From NCBI GenBank assembly GCA_030765055.1, contig CM060947.1:104057619-104121618 (forward strand): a stretch of DNA of 64,000 nucleotides, written 5' to 3'. Shown piece after piece: positions 21,906 to 32,129 of the stretch. Within the stretch, counting starts at the first letter, position 1, and every line of letters starts with the position of its first letter. Below the pieces are notes generated by a model. It was not told the origin of the DNA, made no database searches, and saw only the letters and a program-made list of their open reading frames with translations. The stretch is from Mantis religiosa (lineage: Eukaryota > Arthropoda > Insecta > Mantodea > Mantidae). A program made the position numbers and the translations under genes.

Positions 21906-22540
21906 TGAAACAATTATTAACATATCATGTGAGAACTTATGCTTAACTGATATAGCATTGTGCAGGCTAACAGGAAGTCAACTGTTTGCTGTCAACATCT
22001 TGGCTCATTCAAAGTAATTCCTTTAGCACATCATGTCTATAGTTTACATTTCATTTCTGAGTAATTACAAATATATGTACATACACACATTACCAACTAA
22101 TAATGATGATCATTACAGAGTTTGTATAGCCATGCATCCTTATAATATATTGGTAATATATTTATTTGTATAAGGTAAACTATTTCAACTGAAAATATGG
22201 GGCTTTTACAGTTGTGTTAGAAATTTTGCTCCCTACCTTCCTGATGGATCACTTTTTGCAAAATCTGAATTTTTGTCTTAGTGCAAATAGTATGGATAGA
22301 TTCACATGGCACTCACACCCCACTTAAGAGGAATGCAATATGATAGCAATGCAGTACTCCATTGGTTGCTGGCATTTAAGGACAAAAATCATCCTATTTG
22401 AAAGTCACAGTAAATATATTTAGGGGTCTATCATAGTGGTCTTGATTAATGCATTTCAGGTCAACCAAAGATATGACTAAAAAAAAAATAATAAACTGCT
22501 TCACTTTACAGACTATTATCTTAAATGCAAAATTCTTTAA
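21906..22540. other. Intergenic, nothing recognised
   Basis: AT-rich, no supported feature. Confidence 0.5.
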
Positions 22541-22552
22541 ACTAAAGATAGA

Positions 22553-22790
22553 GTCAACATGAAAAATTCAATGCCATGGCTGGGATTTAAACCACGGATC
22601 TCCTGGTATCCATCCAGTTGCTCTAACCCATTGAGCTACCATGGCCAACGTGCCATCCTGACATTAAATTCTTCATTTGACTCATATATTTTCCCAGTAG
22701 ACCACTAGGGGCTCTCGCATCCGAGATACACCATTTGTGGCAACTTACTATTGTAAGTACTTGAGTCCCAGCCTTCATCATGTAACTCTT
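22553..22790 (-). repeat. SINE family A copy
   Basis: It carries the minus-strand tRNA-like head (CCATGGTAGCTCAATGGGTT, B box GGTTTAAATCC) and the same outer part ('gcatccgagatacacc') found in the palindrome at 59955-60075. Confidence 0.7.
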
Positions 22791-22856
22791 AATATTTTAA
22801 ATAACTGATGGAAATTAATCACTTCTTCATACTAGCCGTATATAGGCTAAGGTTTT

Positions 22857-22915
22857 TGATAGAGTCAACATGAAAAATTCAATGCCCATGGCCGGGATTT
22901 GAACTATGCTTAGAT
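22857..22915 (-). repeat. SINE family A fragment
   Basis: It repeats only the end of the family ('tagagtcaacatgaaaaatt' to 'gggatttgaac') just beyond the previous copy. Confidence 0.6.
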
Positions 22916-23099
22916 TTCTGACTTCCATGGTATTTCTGATAGCTTCATGATGTATATAATTTTGTGCATTATAATATTGCTTAATGTTTAATGCAGCATA
23001 TTTGAATACAGTTTTATCTTGCTTAAAATGTAATTGGTTTTATGGAGCTACTCCCACTCTGGACAGTGCCTTACAACTATTTTAATACACAAATGTAAT

Positions 23100-24425
23100 A
23101 TTTACATCTCAAATGCCATGAATCTGAGGTTTTCTATATTGATCAGGAACATGATCTACCTAAAGCCTTGCCCAGGTCACCTTTTGTGATCTGAGCAAAG
23201 CTTTTGATTGTGTAAAACATGCTTATTTATTATCCAAATTAAATTTTTATGGTGTTAATGGCATTGCAATAAAACTGTTTGAATCATATTTATCAAATCG
23301 TAAGCAAGTTGTATGTACAGGAGGTGAGAAATCTAATATGGTGGAGCTAAAATGTGGTGTTCCACAGGGCTCAATACTTGGGCCACTATTATTTTTAGTA
23401 ATGGTTAACGATTTACCTTCTTTCTTAAAGTCCCATACTGTACTGTATGCTGATACCACATTTTTGAATACCAGTACCGATTATCAAAGCCTTAACTTGC
23501 TAACAGAAGATACTCTAAGGCATGCAAATACTTGGTTTAGAGCCAATGGTTTCCTGCTAAATGAGAACAAAACTGAACAACTTACATTTAGTTTGCGTGA
23601 GACTTCTTATGAAAATTGTTCAAGGAATGTAAAATTTTTAGGTGTGGTTGTGGACAATAGGCTGACATGGCAACCCCATATCAACTATATTACAGCGAAG
23701 CTGTCCAGAGTTATATATTCAATCAGAAATTTGAAAAGTCATGTACCTGATTCATATTTAAGAACAGCCTATTTTGCATTCTTCCACAGTATAATCTCAT
23801 ATGGCATTTTACTCTGGGGAAGCAGCAGTCATATTTCTACTATCCTAATATTACAACAACAAAAATAATTCGTACCATCTCAAATTCAGATAAATTTGCA
23901 CATTGTAACCCTCTATTTATAAAATTAAGAATTATGACTGTGATAAATGTATATATTTATAATACTCTCATCTATGTAAAAAGTAACTTAACCGACCAGC
24001 TATTCAGGCAGGATATTCATAATTATAATACTAGTTTTAATTATAAACTCAATATACCATATCATAGATTAACTAAAACCTCTAACAGCTTTGAAGTATT
24101 GGGCATTAAACTATATAATCAATTACCTTTAGAATTAACTGAATTATCAGGTAATACATTTAAATGCAAATTATATGAATGGTTAGTTTCCAAACCTTAT
24201 TATTCAATACAGGAATACTTTAACAGGTGTAGTTAAACTTTGGCTTGTGTCATGAAGTATTCTTATTTCACCATTTTATTTTAAGTCTTTACATTTGTAT
24301 ATCTAATGTAAGTATTTTATTGATTTTTTTTATCTTCACTGTATTATAACTGTATTAATTTGTACTCTATTTTTGACTTTGTCTATTGCTGTAATAAGCT
24401 TAATGACAATAAATCATCATTCATT
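23100..24425 (+). mobile_element. CR1/Jockey-like LINE, 5'-truncated
   Basis: Coding remnants of RT are followed by a 3' UTR ending near 'gacaataaatcatcattcat'. There is no RNase H. Related in protein motifs to the LINE at 37665-39290. Confidence 0.75.
23180..24236 (+). pseudogene. LINE reverse transcriptase remnant
   Basis: It starts in the palm (CDLSKAFDCVKHAYLLSK), continues with CGVPQGSILGPLLFLVMVNDL, then YADTT where the catalytic box YADDT is expected (second Asp lost), thumb motif VKFLGVVVDNRLTW, and IISYGILLWGS. A stop at 23868 and a shift separate the C-terminal piece at 23934-24236, which ends KPYYSIQEYFNRCS. The part upstream of the palm was never copied. Confidence 0.8.
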
Positions 24426-24429
24426 ACTC

Positions 24430-25200
24430 AAAATATGAAACGGAAGGGCTGTATATTCATGTCAAACTTCTAAGAGAACTTGTCAAAATAAACAACATTT
24501 AACCTTAGTTCATTTCCAATCATTTTTAAAAAATTAAGCACTTTGCAATGTACATGATCTCTGAGATCATGTATTTAGTGTGAGACATTAGCATTGCATT
24601 ATGTCTTAAAGTAAAAAAAATGGTGAATGCTGGCAGATATATCCCTCACCCTTTGGCTGGAGAAGATGAAACGATTTGTGCAAATAAATTGGTAATACCT
24701 TTCTTGGAAGTGTTGAAAACAGTGTTGTTATGATAAATTAACTTTAAAGAGAGTCGATTAATAACATTAAGTAAGTGTTGTTTAGTGTTATTAATCGACT
24801 CTTTAAAGTTAAGTTAAATTGGTAATAGCTTATTGATAATGTAAATGATATCAGACAGTAACTTACAAACTAGATATTACAATCGTTTATACATAATATC
24901 ACTGTGCAACTGCATAAGTATAACAGTTGTTAAATTAGCATATTCTTTACTGTTACTGTAACATGAACTATAGTTTAATAAGATTGAGCTTGTGAAGTTA
25001 ATTTGCAGCTTTGGACTTGTGGTAATAAGAAACAGTGTTCAGAATCACTATGCAAAAAGTAATAACAAACCCACATGGAATAAGGTTTATGGTTAATCAT
25101 TGTTGAAAATTGACTAGCCCTTTTAAGTATGTGCTAACCTTTCAGCTGTTTTGAAAGCAGAAGAAAACCATTTTGTAAAACATGCCTAAATGATAATCAT
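24430..25200. repeat. Intergenic duplicate A (paired with 32130-32830)
   Basis: Long collinear similarity includes 'atggtgaatgctggcagat', 'aactagatattacaRt'-like, 'attgagcttgtgaa' and 'cattttgtaaaa' blocks at matching spacing. It lies upstream of MATH-BTB copy 2, so it probably belonged to a duplicated gene unit. A 117-bp Penelope insertion at 24698 interrupts only this copy. Confidence 0.7.
24698..24814. mobile_element. Minimal Penelope-like insertion, 117 bp, with 13-bp duplication
   Basis: The direct repeat taaattggtaata flanks it (24685-24697, 24815-24827). It starts 'cctttcttggaagtgttgaaaac', exactly as does the element at 62505, and ends as an inverted tail (arms about 31 bp). No coding sequence. 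Confidence 0.85.
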
Positions 25201-25244
25201 TATCTGATTCATGTGGTAATACAATGTTTGCCAAAAGCTGTATT

Positions 25245-25440
25245 CAACATCTTCAGAGAGGTCAAAACTAAGGTATTCATGGATTCATCATCTTCTCCGG
25301 TGTTTTGCCAAAAACGGTAATTAATATCTTCAGAGAGGTCAAAATTAAGTCCATACTTTGGAGCCATATTCATGGATTAGACCTCCCTGAAGATGTTGGA
25401 TGCTGATTTTGGTGAAACATTGGAGAAAAAAACAACTGAA
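25245..25440. repeat. Penelope-like fold-back with hammerhead-like motif
   Basis: It holds a direct repeat of 'atcttcagagaggtcaaaa' (near 25249 and 25328) and an inverted version at 25371-25400. The latter reads CTCC, CTGAAGA, a GU-rich stem, GAAAC and GGAG, a hammerhead layout with a 4-bp stem I. Stem II is weak, so I call it degraded. Confidence 0.45.
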
Positions 25441-25584
25441 CAACAGTCCATAAGCCCAAAAAACATAATGGAGTTAGTAATGCCAGCTGTAAAAGACCTT
25501 AGCACTTATGTAACAAAAATGTTTGTTTACAACAAATTCGGAGCTTGTTAATGTTCTTAACACAACTTAGATAATATTCTACTT

Positions 25585-25824
25585 ATATCGAGATTTAACT
25601 GTATTGGAACACCACAGTGAAGCGAAAAATTATTAAATTTTAGATGAGTCGTATTTCTTACACATCTGCTTCACTTTCGTACCTATTTTGAGGACATGTT
25701 TCGCAAATCTTCGTTTGAGTCGCACAAGAGCTGTAGATGCAAACAAAGATTTGCGAAACATGTCCTCAAAATAGGAACGAAAGTGAAGCAGATGTGTAAG
25801 AAATACGACTCATCTAAAATTTAA
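25585..25824. mobile_element. Penelope-like fold-back element 1
   Basis: taatattctactt flanks it (25572-25584, 25825-25837). Arms of about 80 bp (25633-25712, 25747-25824) are nearly perfect inverses around a 34-base centre. No coding sequence; the plus-strand arm carries the hammerhead motif at 25728-25767. Confidence 0.85.
25728..25767 (+). ncRNA. Hammerhead ribozyme motif, near-complete
   Basis: Read 5' to 3': stem I GAG; core CUGUAGA (one change from CUGANGA, at A6); stem II GCAAA/UUUGC with loop CAAAGA; GAA; short stem III ACAUGU; C at position 17; stem I CUC. Predicted cleavage is after 25764. The A6 change would probably weaken or abolish cleavage. A minimal stem III is the form known from Penelope-like elements. 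Confidence 0.6.
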
Positions 25825-25941
25825 TAATATTCTACTTGATGTGTGTTTGGAGGAATTTAGTAACAGTGACGTCAAAATTAATATAAAAATTATTTGTGGT
25901 TGGTTTATTGACACTCGTCACTTACTTTTTCATATATTTAT

Positions 25942-25983
25942 GAGAGACTAGTTTCAAAGGCCCTGGCCTCCATTTTCAATCTC
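25942..25983 (-). ncRNA. Hammerhead-like motif, minus arm
   Basis: Exact inverse of the motif at 26150-26191: stem I GAGA/UCUC, core UUGAAAA, stem II GGAGGC/GCCUUU, GAA, ACUAGU, C17. Confidence 0.5.
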
Positions 25984-26149
25984 TTCCCAACTGGCATCTG
26001 TTGTTATCTGCTTTCTCTGGTGGTGGTATTCATCTGGAAAAATAAGGATCGCGTAATGAACTTTGAAATCCCGCCAGCAGATAATTTGACAAAAAAGTTC
26101 ATAGTTCCACCACCAGAGAGAGCAGATAACAACAGATGCCAGTTGGGAA

Positions 26150-26191
26150 GAGATTGAAAATGGAGGCCAGGGCCTTTGAAACTAGTCTCTC
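26150..26191 (+). ncRNA. Hammerhead-like motif, plus arm
   Basis: Stem I GAGA/UCUC is perfect; stem II GGAGGC-CAGG-GCCUUU pairs fully with two G-U pairs; stem III is ACUAGU; H17 is C. The core reads UUGAAAA: C3 and G8, which pair with each other in the known fold, are replaced by U and A, which also pair. Predicted cleavage is after 26187. Confidence 0.55.
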
Positions 26192-26436
26192 ATAAATATA
26201 TGAAAAAGTAAGTGACGAGTGTCAATAAACCAACCACAAATAATTTTTATATTAATATTCTACTTGTTTTCTTTTTACATAAGACTTTATATTTATCAAC
26301 ATCCTTACATTAATAGTGTTGATTAATTCAGAATCTATGTTTGAGCTATGAACATCTACACCCTTCCTCACTATGTAATACATTATTTCACTTACAGAAA
26401 TGAAAGTGGCTAATATGTTTGTTGTGTTATACACAG

Positions 26437-27418
26437 GTTATATGAGCAGAATTACTCTTCAAGGATAACTGAATTTGCTTGGGCCATTCATGATTATCCA
26501 TTACAACCATCATACAAAGGAGCATGTATAAGATCTGTCAACTTTTCCTCAGGTGTGGATAATGCTCTTTGGTGCCTGGAAATTCAACATTCACAAAATA
26601 CTGAGTTAAACCTGAGGTTAGTGTCGTCTAGCAGTGATTCTTCAATTCAAGTTTCTTATAGTCTCTCACTACTCCAAAAATTAAGGAAGAAAGTTTGTGA
26701 AACAAATACATCTGCTTCATTTTATAATAATAGTGCTGGTGTCAGTCATAAATTGCCTTCTTTGGATGAAGATTTATTGGTCAATAACATGTTAATAATA
26801 TTATGCAATGTGAAGCATAATCAGCATGTCTCATTATTTGGAAGTGTCACACAGCAAGAAAAGACAATACATGTTCCAGCAATAAGTGTTCCACCATGCA
26901 GCATTATTCAGGATCTTAATGTTCTCCTGAAAGAAGAAATTCTTACAGATGTTATTCTTAAAACAGAGGAATGCAGAGTATCAGCTCATAGGGCAATACT
27001 TTCAGCGCGCAGTAAAGTATTTGCTGCAATGTTCAGGCATAAGACACAGGAACAAGAATCTGGATGTGTGGAAATACAAGATGCATCTCTTGAGTCATTG
27101 AAACAGATGATAGAGTTTATCTACACTGGCAAAGTTAAAGACTTGAGTGCAGTAGCTGATCTTTTGCTACCTGTTGCTGATAAATATGATTTGAATCGGC
27201 TTAAATTGCTCTGTGAGGAGTCCCTTATCAGCACTCTTACCATCAATACTGCTACAAAACGACTAATCCTTGGGGACCTGCATCATGCAGGGCAACTGAA
27301 GAATCATGTGCTTATCTTCATTAGAAATCATTTATCAGCAGTAATGCAAACTGAAAGTGGGAAGGCATTACTTCGTTCCCATCCATATCTGGTTGAAGAA
27401 CTTTTGACTACCAAATAA
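26437..27418 (+). CDS. MATH-BTB (SPOP/TDPOZ-like) protein, last exon, copy 2
   Basis: A splice acceptor (gttatacacag) ends at 26436; the exon's first base closes a split codon and 326 open codons follow (LYEQNYSSRITEFAWAIHDY...). MATH spans about residues 10-125 (FAWAIHDYPLQ, ALWCLEIQH), BTB about 152-258 (LKEEILTDVILKTEE) and a BACK-like helical tail ends LVEELLTTK. The role is expected to be Cullin-3 substrate adaptor. Compared with copy 1 it has 13 extra linker residues (HVSLFGSVTQQEK region). Penelope-derived fold-backs lie just 170 bp upstream, inside the presumed intron. Frame intact. Confidence 0.88.
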
Positions 27419-27787
27419 GAGAATTAAACAGAACTGGGCTCAATTCACAACCAATATCTGAAATTTATTTTCTATTTGCCACCTCATAATCCCATTTTCT
27501 GAACACTTAATGCTGGATACACAAATATAATTATATGTGTAGTATTTGTTGCTTCACTGTTACTACCTTCATTTTTTACGTACTTAATGCTAAATTCTCC
27601 TACAACTTTTGAATTTCTACATAAATTCTTTGCTTACCTCCATAAGTCCCATTTTATTCTAAATGTATCAAATGCCTTTTCAAAGCCAGCAAAGAACACA
27701 TATACTTTTCATTTATTTCATAAATACCTGGTTACTAGCTTGAATTATCATTATACTGTCAATAACTTTTCTACCAATTGATCCATC

Positions 27788-28495
27788 ATGTATGCATCAA
27801 TATCATTTGGATCACCAGAAATAATATACCAACATTGTGGAAAAAAAGCAAAAATAATACCCATCAAGAAGAAAGGAAAACTGGCACAATCGATAGATAG
27901 CTACAGACCGATATCATTAACTTCAAACATAGCAAAACTTCTAGAAAGAATGATAGCTACAAGACTGACATTTTACCTGGAAACACAAAACATAATAGTC
28001 CCTGAACAAGCCGGGTTTAGGAAAGATAACTCAGCAATACATCAGGTTGTAAGACTTACACAAGACATTAAACAAAATTTTAATAAAAATAAGACTTCTC
28101 TAGCACTATTTGTTGATTTCAAAGGTACATTTGACACAGTATGGCGAGAAATGCTACTATACAAGATTAATATCTAGGAATAGAACTAGACCGGAAATTA
28201 TCAATGAAAGAACATGTAAACAATGTAACAAATAAGATCAACAAAAAGAACAACATCTTAAAACGCCTAGCAGGAAAAAGATGGGGTGGAAATATGGACC
28301 TCCTTAATAACACATATAAAACACATAAAACCCAACCTACTATTTGGAGGAGAACTGTTGGCAACAGTAAGCAAGAAACTCAAAAGGAAAATAGAAACTT
28401 TACAAAACAATTCACTAAGAATAATAACAGGAGCTGTGAAACAACACTGATTGCCATACTACAAAGCTTCACAAAAAATATGGCATAGAACTGGA
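27788..28495 (+). pseudogene. LINE RT fragment
   Basis: RT fingers and early palm are open at 27824-28177 (KKAKIIPIKKKGKLAQSID, SYRPISLTSNIAK, EQAGFRKDNS, ALFVDFKGTFDTVW). The reading then jumps to the thumb (GIELDRKLSMKEHVNNVTNK), so the catalytic box is deleted near 28175. A frameshift follows near 28320. Confidence 0.75.
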
Positions 28496-28515
28496 ACATG
28501 AACTAAAGGCAATTA

Positions 28516-28663
28516 AACAAAGTATAAACTTGAAAGAAGCATAGGGACAGTGAAGCCCAAATTAGCACAAAAGTGAATCGAGAAGATATTGACACATTGC
28601 TTCACTCACACTGTTTATTCACAGGACATGTTTCAAGAGCTCTTCACTCGATTCACTTTTGTG
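28516..28663. mobile_element. Minimal Penelope-like insertion, 148 bp, with 13-bp duplication
   Basis: ctaaaggcaatta flanks it (28503-28515, 28664-28676). It starts like the Penelope end at 29868 ('aaagtataaactt') and folds back on 'cacaaaagtgaatcgag'. It keeps only the 3' half of the hammerhead (GAGCUCUUGAAACAUGUCCUG on minus); the CUGAUGA box is gone. Confidence 0.85.
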
Positions 28664-28676
28664 CTAAAGGCAATTA

Positions 28677-29724
28677 CCCTAGCACAAAAACTGCAAGTTA
28701 ACAGAAATAGACACAATTGGTATCACATAGCGGATAATATAAGCAATCTAAAAACCCAAACAAGCTTCAGAACATACATGAATAACTCAAAACACAAGAA
28801 CATAATAGCAACAAATATAACAACAATAGAGGAAACGAGCCCAACAGAATATATTGATATACATTATAAGAATGACCTGTTATATACAATACATAAGCAA
28901 AACAATTCACCAGATGAAATGAGAGCAATAGCAATAGCCACAGAAAATGAAAGATATCCAGAAAAAGAATGGCTCCGAATATATACAGATGGATCCTTTA
29001 TTAACAAACAAGATGCTGGTGCAGGAGTATACTGCAAACATTTCGCACAGTATCTAACAGTAGACGAAACTTCAAACCATTATGACAGAGAACTAACAGC
29101 CATAAAAGCAGCACTGCAGAACGTATTGTGCAGACCATACATAAAGCAAAACATAGTTATCTTAACAGATTCAAAATCGGCCATAGATGGGATTGTAAAT
29201 TATAAAAACAAAACAAGAAACATCAAAGAAATAAAAAGTTTAATTAAAGCTGTTGAATCAAGAAATCATGTCACCCTGCAATGGATTCCAGTCCATGTTG
29301 GACATTCAGGTAATGAACATGCTGACCAACTAGCAAAAAAGGTGCAATTCAAAATTTAAAACCTGTAAGACAAATTGAAATTAATAACAAATTAAACAAC
29401 ATTAAGCTACATTTCAAAAGACAGCAGAAACTTGATGAAGAAGATAAACTAAAAGACAAGGATTATAAGAACATTGGATATAAAACTGACATACAAAAAT
29501 TGCCAAGAAAAACTGCAGTGGCCCTATTTAGAATGGAAACTGGCCATAATTGTCGTGCAGAACACCTTTATAAAATACACTGCATACCTACACCCAAGTG
29601 TTCTATCTGTAAAGAGGATGTCATCATGAACAAACACCATTTGGACAAATGTAATGGTCTCAAAAGTGAGAACCTACAGGCTTTATATTGGGAAGCCAGG
29701 GGGGAAATAATGCAAATCAACTAA
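28677..29724 (+). pseudogene. LINE RNase H domain and C-terminal zinc motif
   Basis: Open from 28664 through 29359. RNase H shows IYTDGSFINKQDAGAGVY, DRELTAIKAAL, ILTDSKSAIDG and HVGHSGNEHADQLA, so the D-E-D-D set is present. A frameshift at 29355 leads to a second piece (29500-29724) with the C-terminal motif CSICKEDVIMNKHHLDKC. It would remove the RNA strand of the hybrid during retrotransposition. Function is lost with the upstream RT. Confidence 0.8.
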
Positions 29725-29963
29725 TCCCCAGTGCCATTAGTCAACAACAACAACAACAACAAACAACAACAACTTTTCTACCATTCTTGTATCCCACCTC
29801 ATAATTACTCAGTTTTCCTTGTTTTTCAACCATTCCTTTAGCCTGTCAGTATAAGCACTCAAAGTATAAACTTGGAAGAAGCGTAGGGACAGTGAAGCAC
29901 AAATTAATACAAAAGTGAATCGAGAAGATATTGACACATTGCTTCACTCACACTGTTTATTCA

Positions 29964-30003
29964 CAGGACATGTTTCAAGAGCTCTTGCTCCTATCATCAG
30001 CTG
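29964..30003 (-). ncRNA. Hammerhead ribozyme, all core bases present
   Basis: Reading the minus strand from 30003: stem I CAG; core CUGAUGA, exact; U; stem II AGGAGC-AAGA-GCUCUU, six pairs with one G-U; GAA; stem III ACAUGU; C17; stem I CUG. Predicted cleavage lies between 29967 and 29966. It overlaps the end of the GIY-YIG reading frame's 3' flank, the usual place in Penelope-like elements. Best ribozyme candidate in the window. Confidence 0.75.
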
Positions 30004-30007
30004 ATAC

Positions 30008-30412
30008 TCAACTAGTGCAAGTTGTAGTGGTTTCCTCTTTCTCTGTTTTGTCAATAGATGGCGTGATGTACTTGTCAAAGATGTCCGGTGGTGGAGTTTC
30101 AAAATTCATGACTCTATGACGATTTTTGTTAATGAAGATTTTTTCCCATACGGAAAGGTCTATGGGGTGATTAACGTATTTTATTAGAGATGTTTCCAAA
30201 TTGATGTCATGTCTAGTATTCAAAAAATGAAAAGCCACTGCTGATTTTTCTGTTTCACCATTTTTAATGTTTCTCATATGTTCTTTAGTTCTGATGTTAA
30301 TATTTCTTTTTGTTTTTCCTATATAAATTTTAGGGCAAGTTTCACATTTGATCTCATAGATTCCTGGTTTTTCTTTGGTAGTGATTGAATTTTTGGGAGG
30401 GCCTTTTAACAA
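30008..30412 (-). pseudogene. Penelope-like GIY-YIG endonuclease domain
   Basis: The 134-codon frame has GIYEIKCETC, then YIGKTKRNINIRTKEHMRNI (the GIY and YIG motifs and Arg), SAVAFHFLNTRHDINLE and a C-terminal MNFETPPPDIFDKYI. In complete elements this domain follows the RT and nicks target DNA. Only this C-terminal part of the polyprotein is present, though its frame is clean. Confidence 0.85.
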
Positions 30413-30479
30413 ATTTCTGATATTAAACCTATTTTGAGGTTTAATATCACAAATTTCTGATATTAAACGACTTTTTATT

Positions 30480-31110
30480 CACTCCTTTACTACATATCAG
30501 GTAATGAACTACACTATTATCTTTTGTATTCATAATTGTAAACTCATCATTAAATCTTTTCCCCTTAGTCCAATACACATCAAATTTTTATCTTTATAAA
30601 GTTGTTTTAATTGGGTACCTTTTTTATTTAGAGCCTTCCTCTTTCTCCTCCCACTCAATCACTTTCCATAACCACTGATCTTATTTGTTTTTTGCCTACC
30701 CTTGCATTATCAGCACTATACTGATTCTACATTGGTATACTTTAGTCTTAAATTGTTGGCATTGTCACTAAGATCACAAAATAATTATTGTGAAATTTAG
30801 GCGATGCAGGTAAGTATACTACATAAATAGAAGGCCTTTGTCTGTACATTCAGTCATATCACTCCCTCAGCTTCTTATTATACTCCTTAACACTTTTCTT
30901 CATAAATACTGTTACACCCCCAGTTACAGTTTTCTTTAAGCCACTCAAGAATAAACACAGTCATTTAACTCTACCTTGTCACAGTCATCAAATCAAGTTT
31001 CAACAGATGTTATTAATCTCCTAACCTTAACACTTTGAATACTTCCCCACATTTCATCTTTTCTTTTAAATCCTCTACATTCCAAAAAAATCTACATTCA
31101 ACCCCATTCT
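30480..31110 (-). pseudogene. Decayed LINE endonuclease region
   Basis: Minus-strand frames give FLNVEDLKEKMKCGEVFKVL-like and DNARVGKKQI-like stretches reminiscent of LINE endonucleases, with many stops. Assignment rests on position and weak motifs. Confidence 0.35.
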
Positions 31111-31694
31111 ATATCTTGATTCACTTCTCCCAAGATTGAAACTTCTACAACCTTTCCTTGTATCTCATTAATCTGTCTCCCATAGGTGTAGGTCTCATAT
31201 GACACACCACTAATATGGTGTCCTTTGGAGTGAACACAAAGGTCAGGTCCTATGTTGTTTTCTTCTCATTCAACTGTGTCGAAGGCTATGGATAGCTTTT
31301 CATAATCTTCTGGCAATACCCTCTTTCTCTGCGATCTCACCACTCCTTTCAAGATGTGTATTTTCCTGTTCTTTCCCAGGAGTCTATTGGCACTCCCCTC
31401 TTTATGTAGTTCTATGCTCTGCTATATCTGCTATCTGCAATATTTTTATTCTGGTCAAATGCCTCTTCAGTATGTTGTATCCTATCCTCTTTTCTCCCAT
31501 CAATCCAGAATTCAGTTCCTCTTAACTCATTTCAGTTTTTTCTTATTTTTTCCTTTCTTCTTATCTATATATATATATGTTTGTTGATCTCTTTTCTTTG
31601 GTGAAGTCTTTATTCATAAAAATCTTTGTTCCTTTTAATTTCTTTAAATTCCTTAAAACATGCCTGTTAAATTTCATTATGGCCACCTTTACGA

Positions 31695-31907
31695 TTATAG
31701 GCCTACATCTGTCTCCCTGTCTTTGTAACCTAAATCAGTAACTATCTTCCATCTGGCTAATTTCCATTTCAGTATATTTTTAAATATTTCCTCCATGAAT
31801 TGATTTAGCCACTTTTCTTTATCCTCTTTAACTCTGAATATAATCAGATTCATTTTCCTTTGGTCCATTTCAGATATTTTTTCCAGCATTTCTAATCTTA
31901 AAGCCAT
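31695..31907 (-). pseudogene. LINE ORF1-like fragment
   Basis: A 70-codon frame, MALRLEMLEKISEMDQRK then NLIIFRVKEDKEKWL, has the coiled-coil plus RNA-recognition style of LINE ORF1 proteins. It heads the old minus-strand LINE. Confidence 0.4.
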
Positions 31908-32129
31908 AAATTAATTATTCACTTCTGCCCTTAAATGTGTGTGTGTGTGTGCTCCAGCTCATAGCCATTAAATTAAACAAACTACCACAATACTAATTTG
32001 GATTTGTTTGTCCTCTGACTTAATCATATACATGAACTTACTCTGGAATTGTTATTATGAGATATATGTTATGTATAAATACACTTTTATTTTGTATACA
32101 ATTGAATTGACCTGGGCAGTGCATGTGAT

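Larger units (their letters stand above)
25838..26252. mobile_element. Penelope-like fold-back element 2
   Basis: It is flanked by the same 13-mer as element 1 (25825-25837, 26253-26265). Arms of about 150 bp (25887-26035, 26103-26252) enclose a centre that still codes for a Penelope C terminus on the plus strand (NKDRVMNFEIPPADN, 26037-26085). Both arms carry a hammerhead motif. Confidence 0.85.
27777..29770 (+). mobile_element. I-group LINE with RNase H, 5'-truncated, 13-bp duplication
   Basis: aacttttctacca flanks it at 27764-27776 and 29771-29783. It begins inside the RT domain and ends in a CAA-repeat tail (about 29743-29770). A 148-bp Penelope insertion (28516-28663) sits within it. 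This family differs in sequence from the LINE at 12001. Confidence 0.88.
29866..30425 (-). mobile_element. Penelope-like element, 3' part
   Basis: On the minus strand it contains a GIY-YIG coding region, a hammerhead motif, and the terminal stretch shared with the 148-bp insertion at 28516. The RT part is absent. Its upstream end lies near 30425-30470, where a short 'ttctgatattaaac' repeat occurs. Confidence 0.8.
27540..31920 (-). mobile_element. Old minus-strand LINE split by later insertions
   Basis: On the minus strand the parts run ORF1-like (31695-31907), endonuclease-like (30500-31110), RT pieces at 29784-29860 (YTDRLKEWL) and 27540-27764 (FEKAFDTFRIKWDL). The RT pieces are separated exactly by the LINE at 27777-29770 and its target duplication, and a Penelope-like element sits between endonuclease and RT. 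Heavy decay; clade unknown. Confidence 0.5.
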
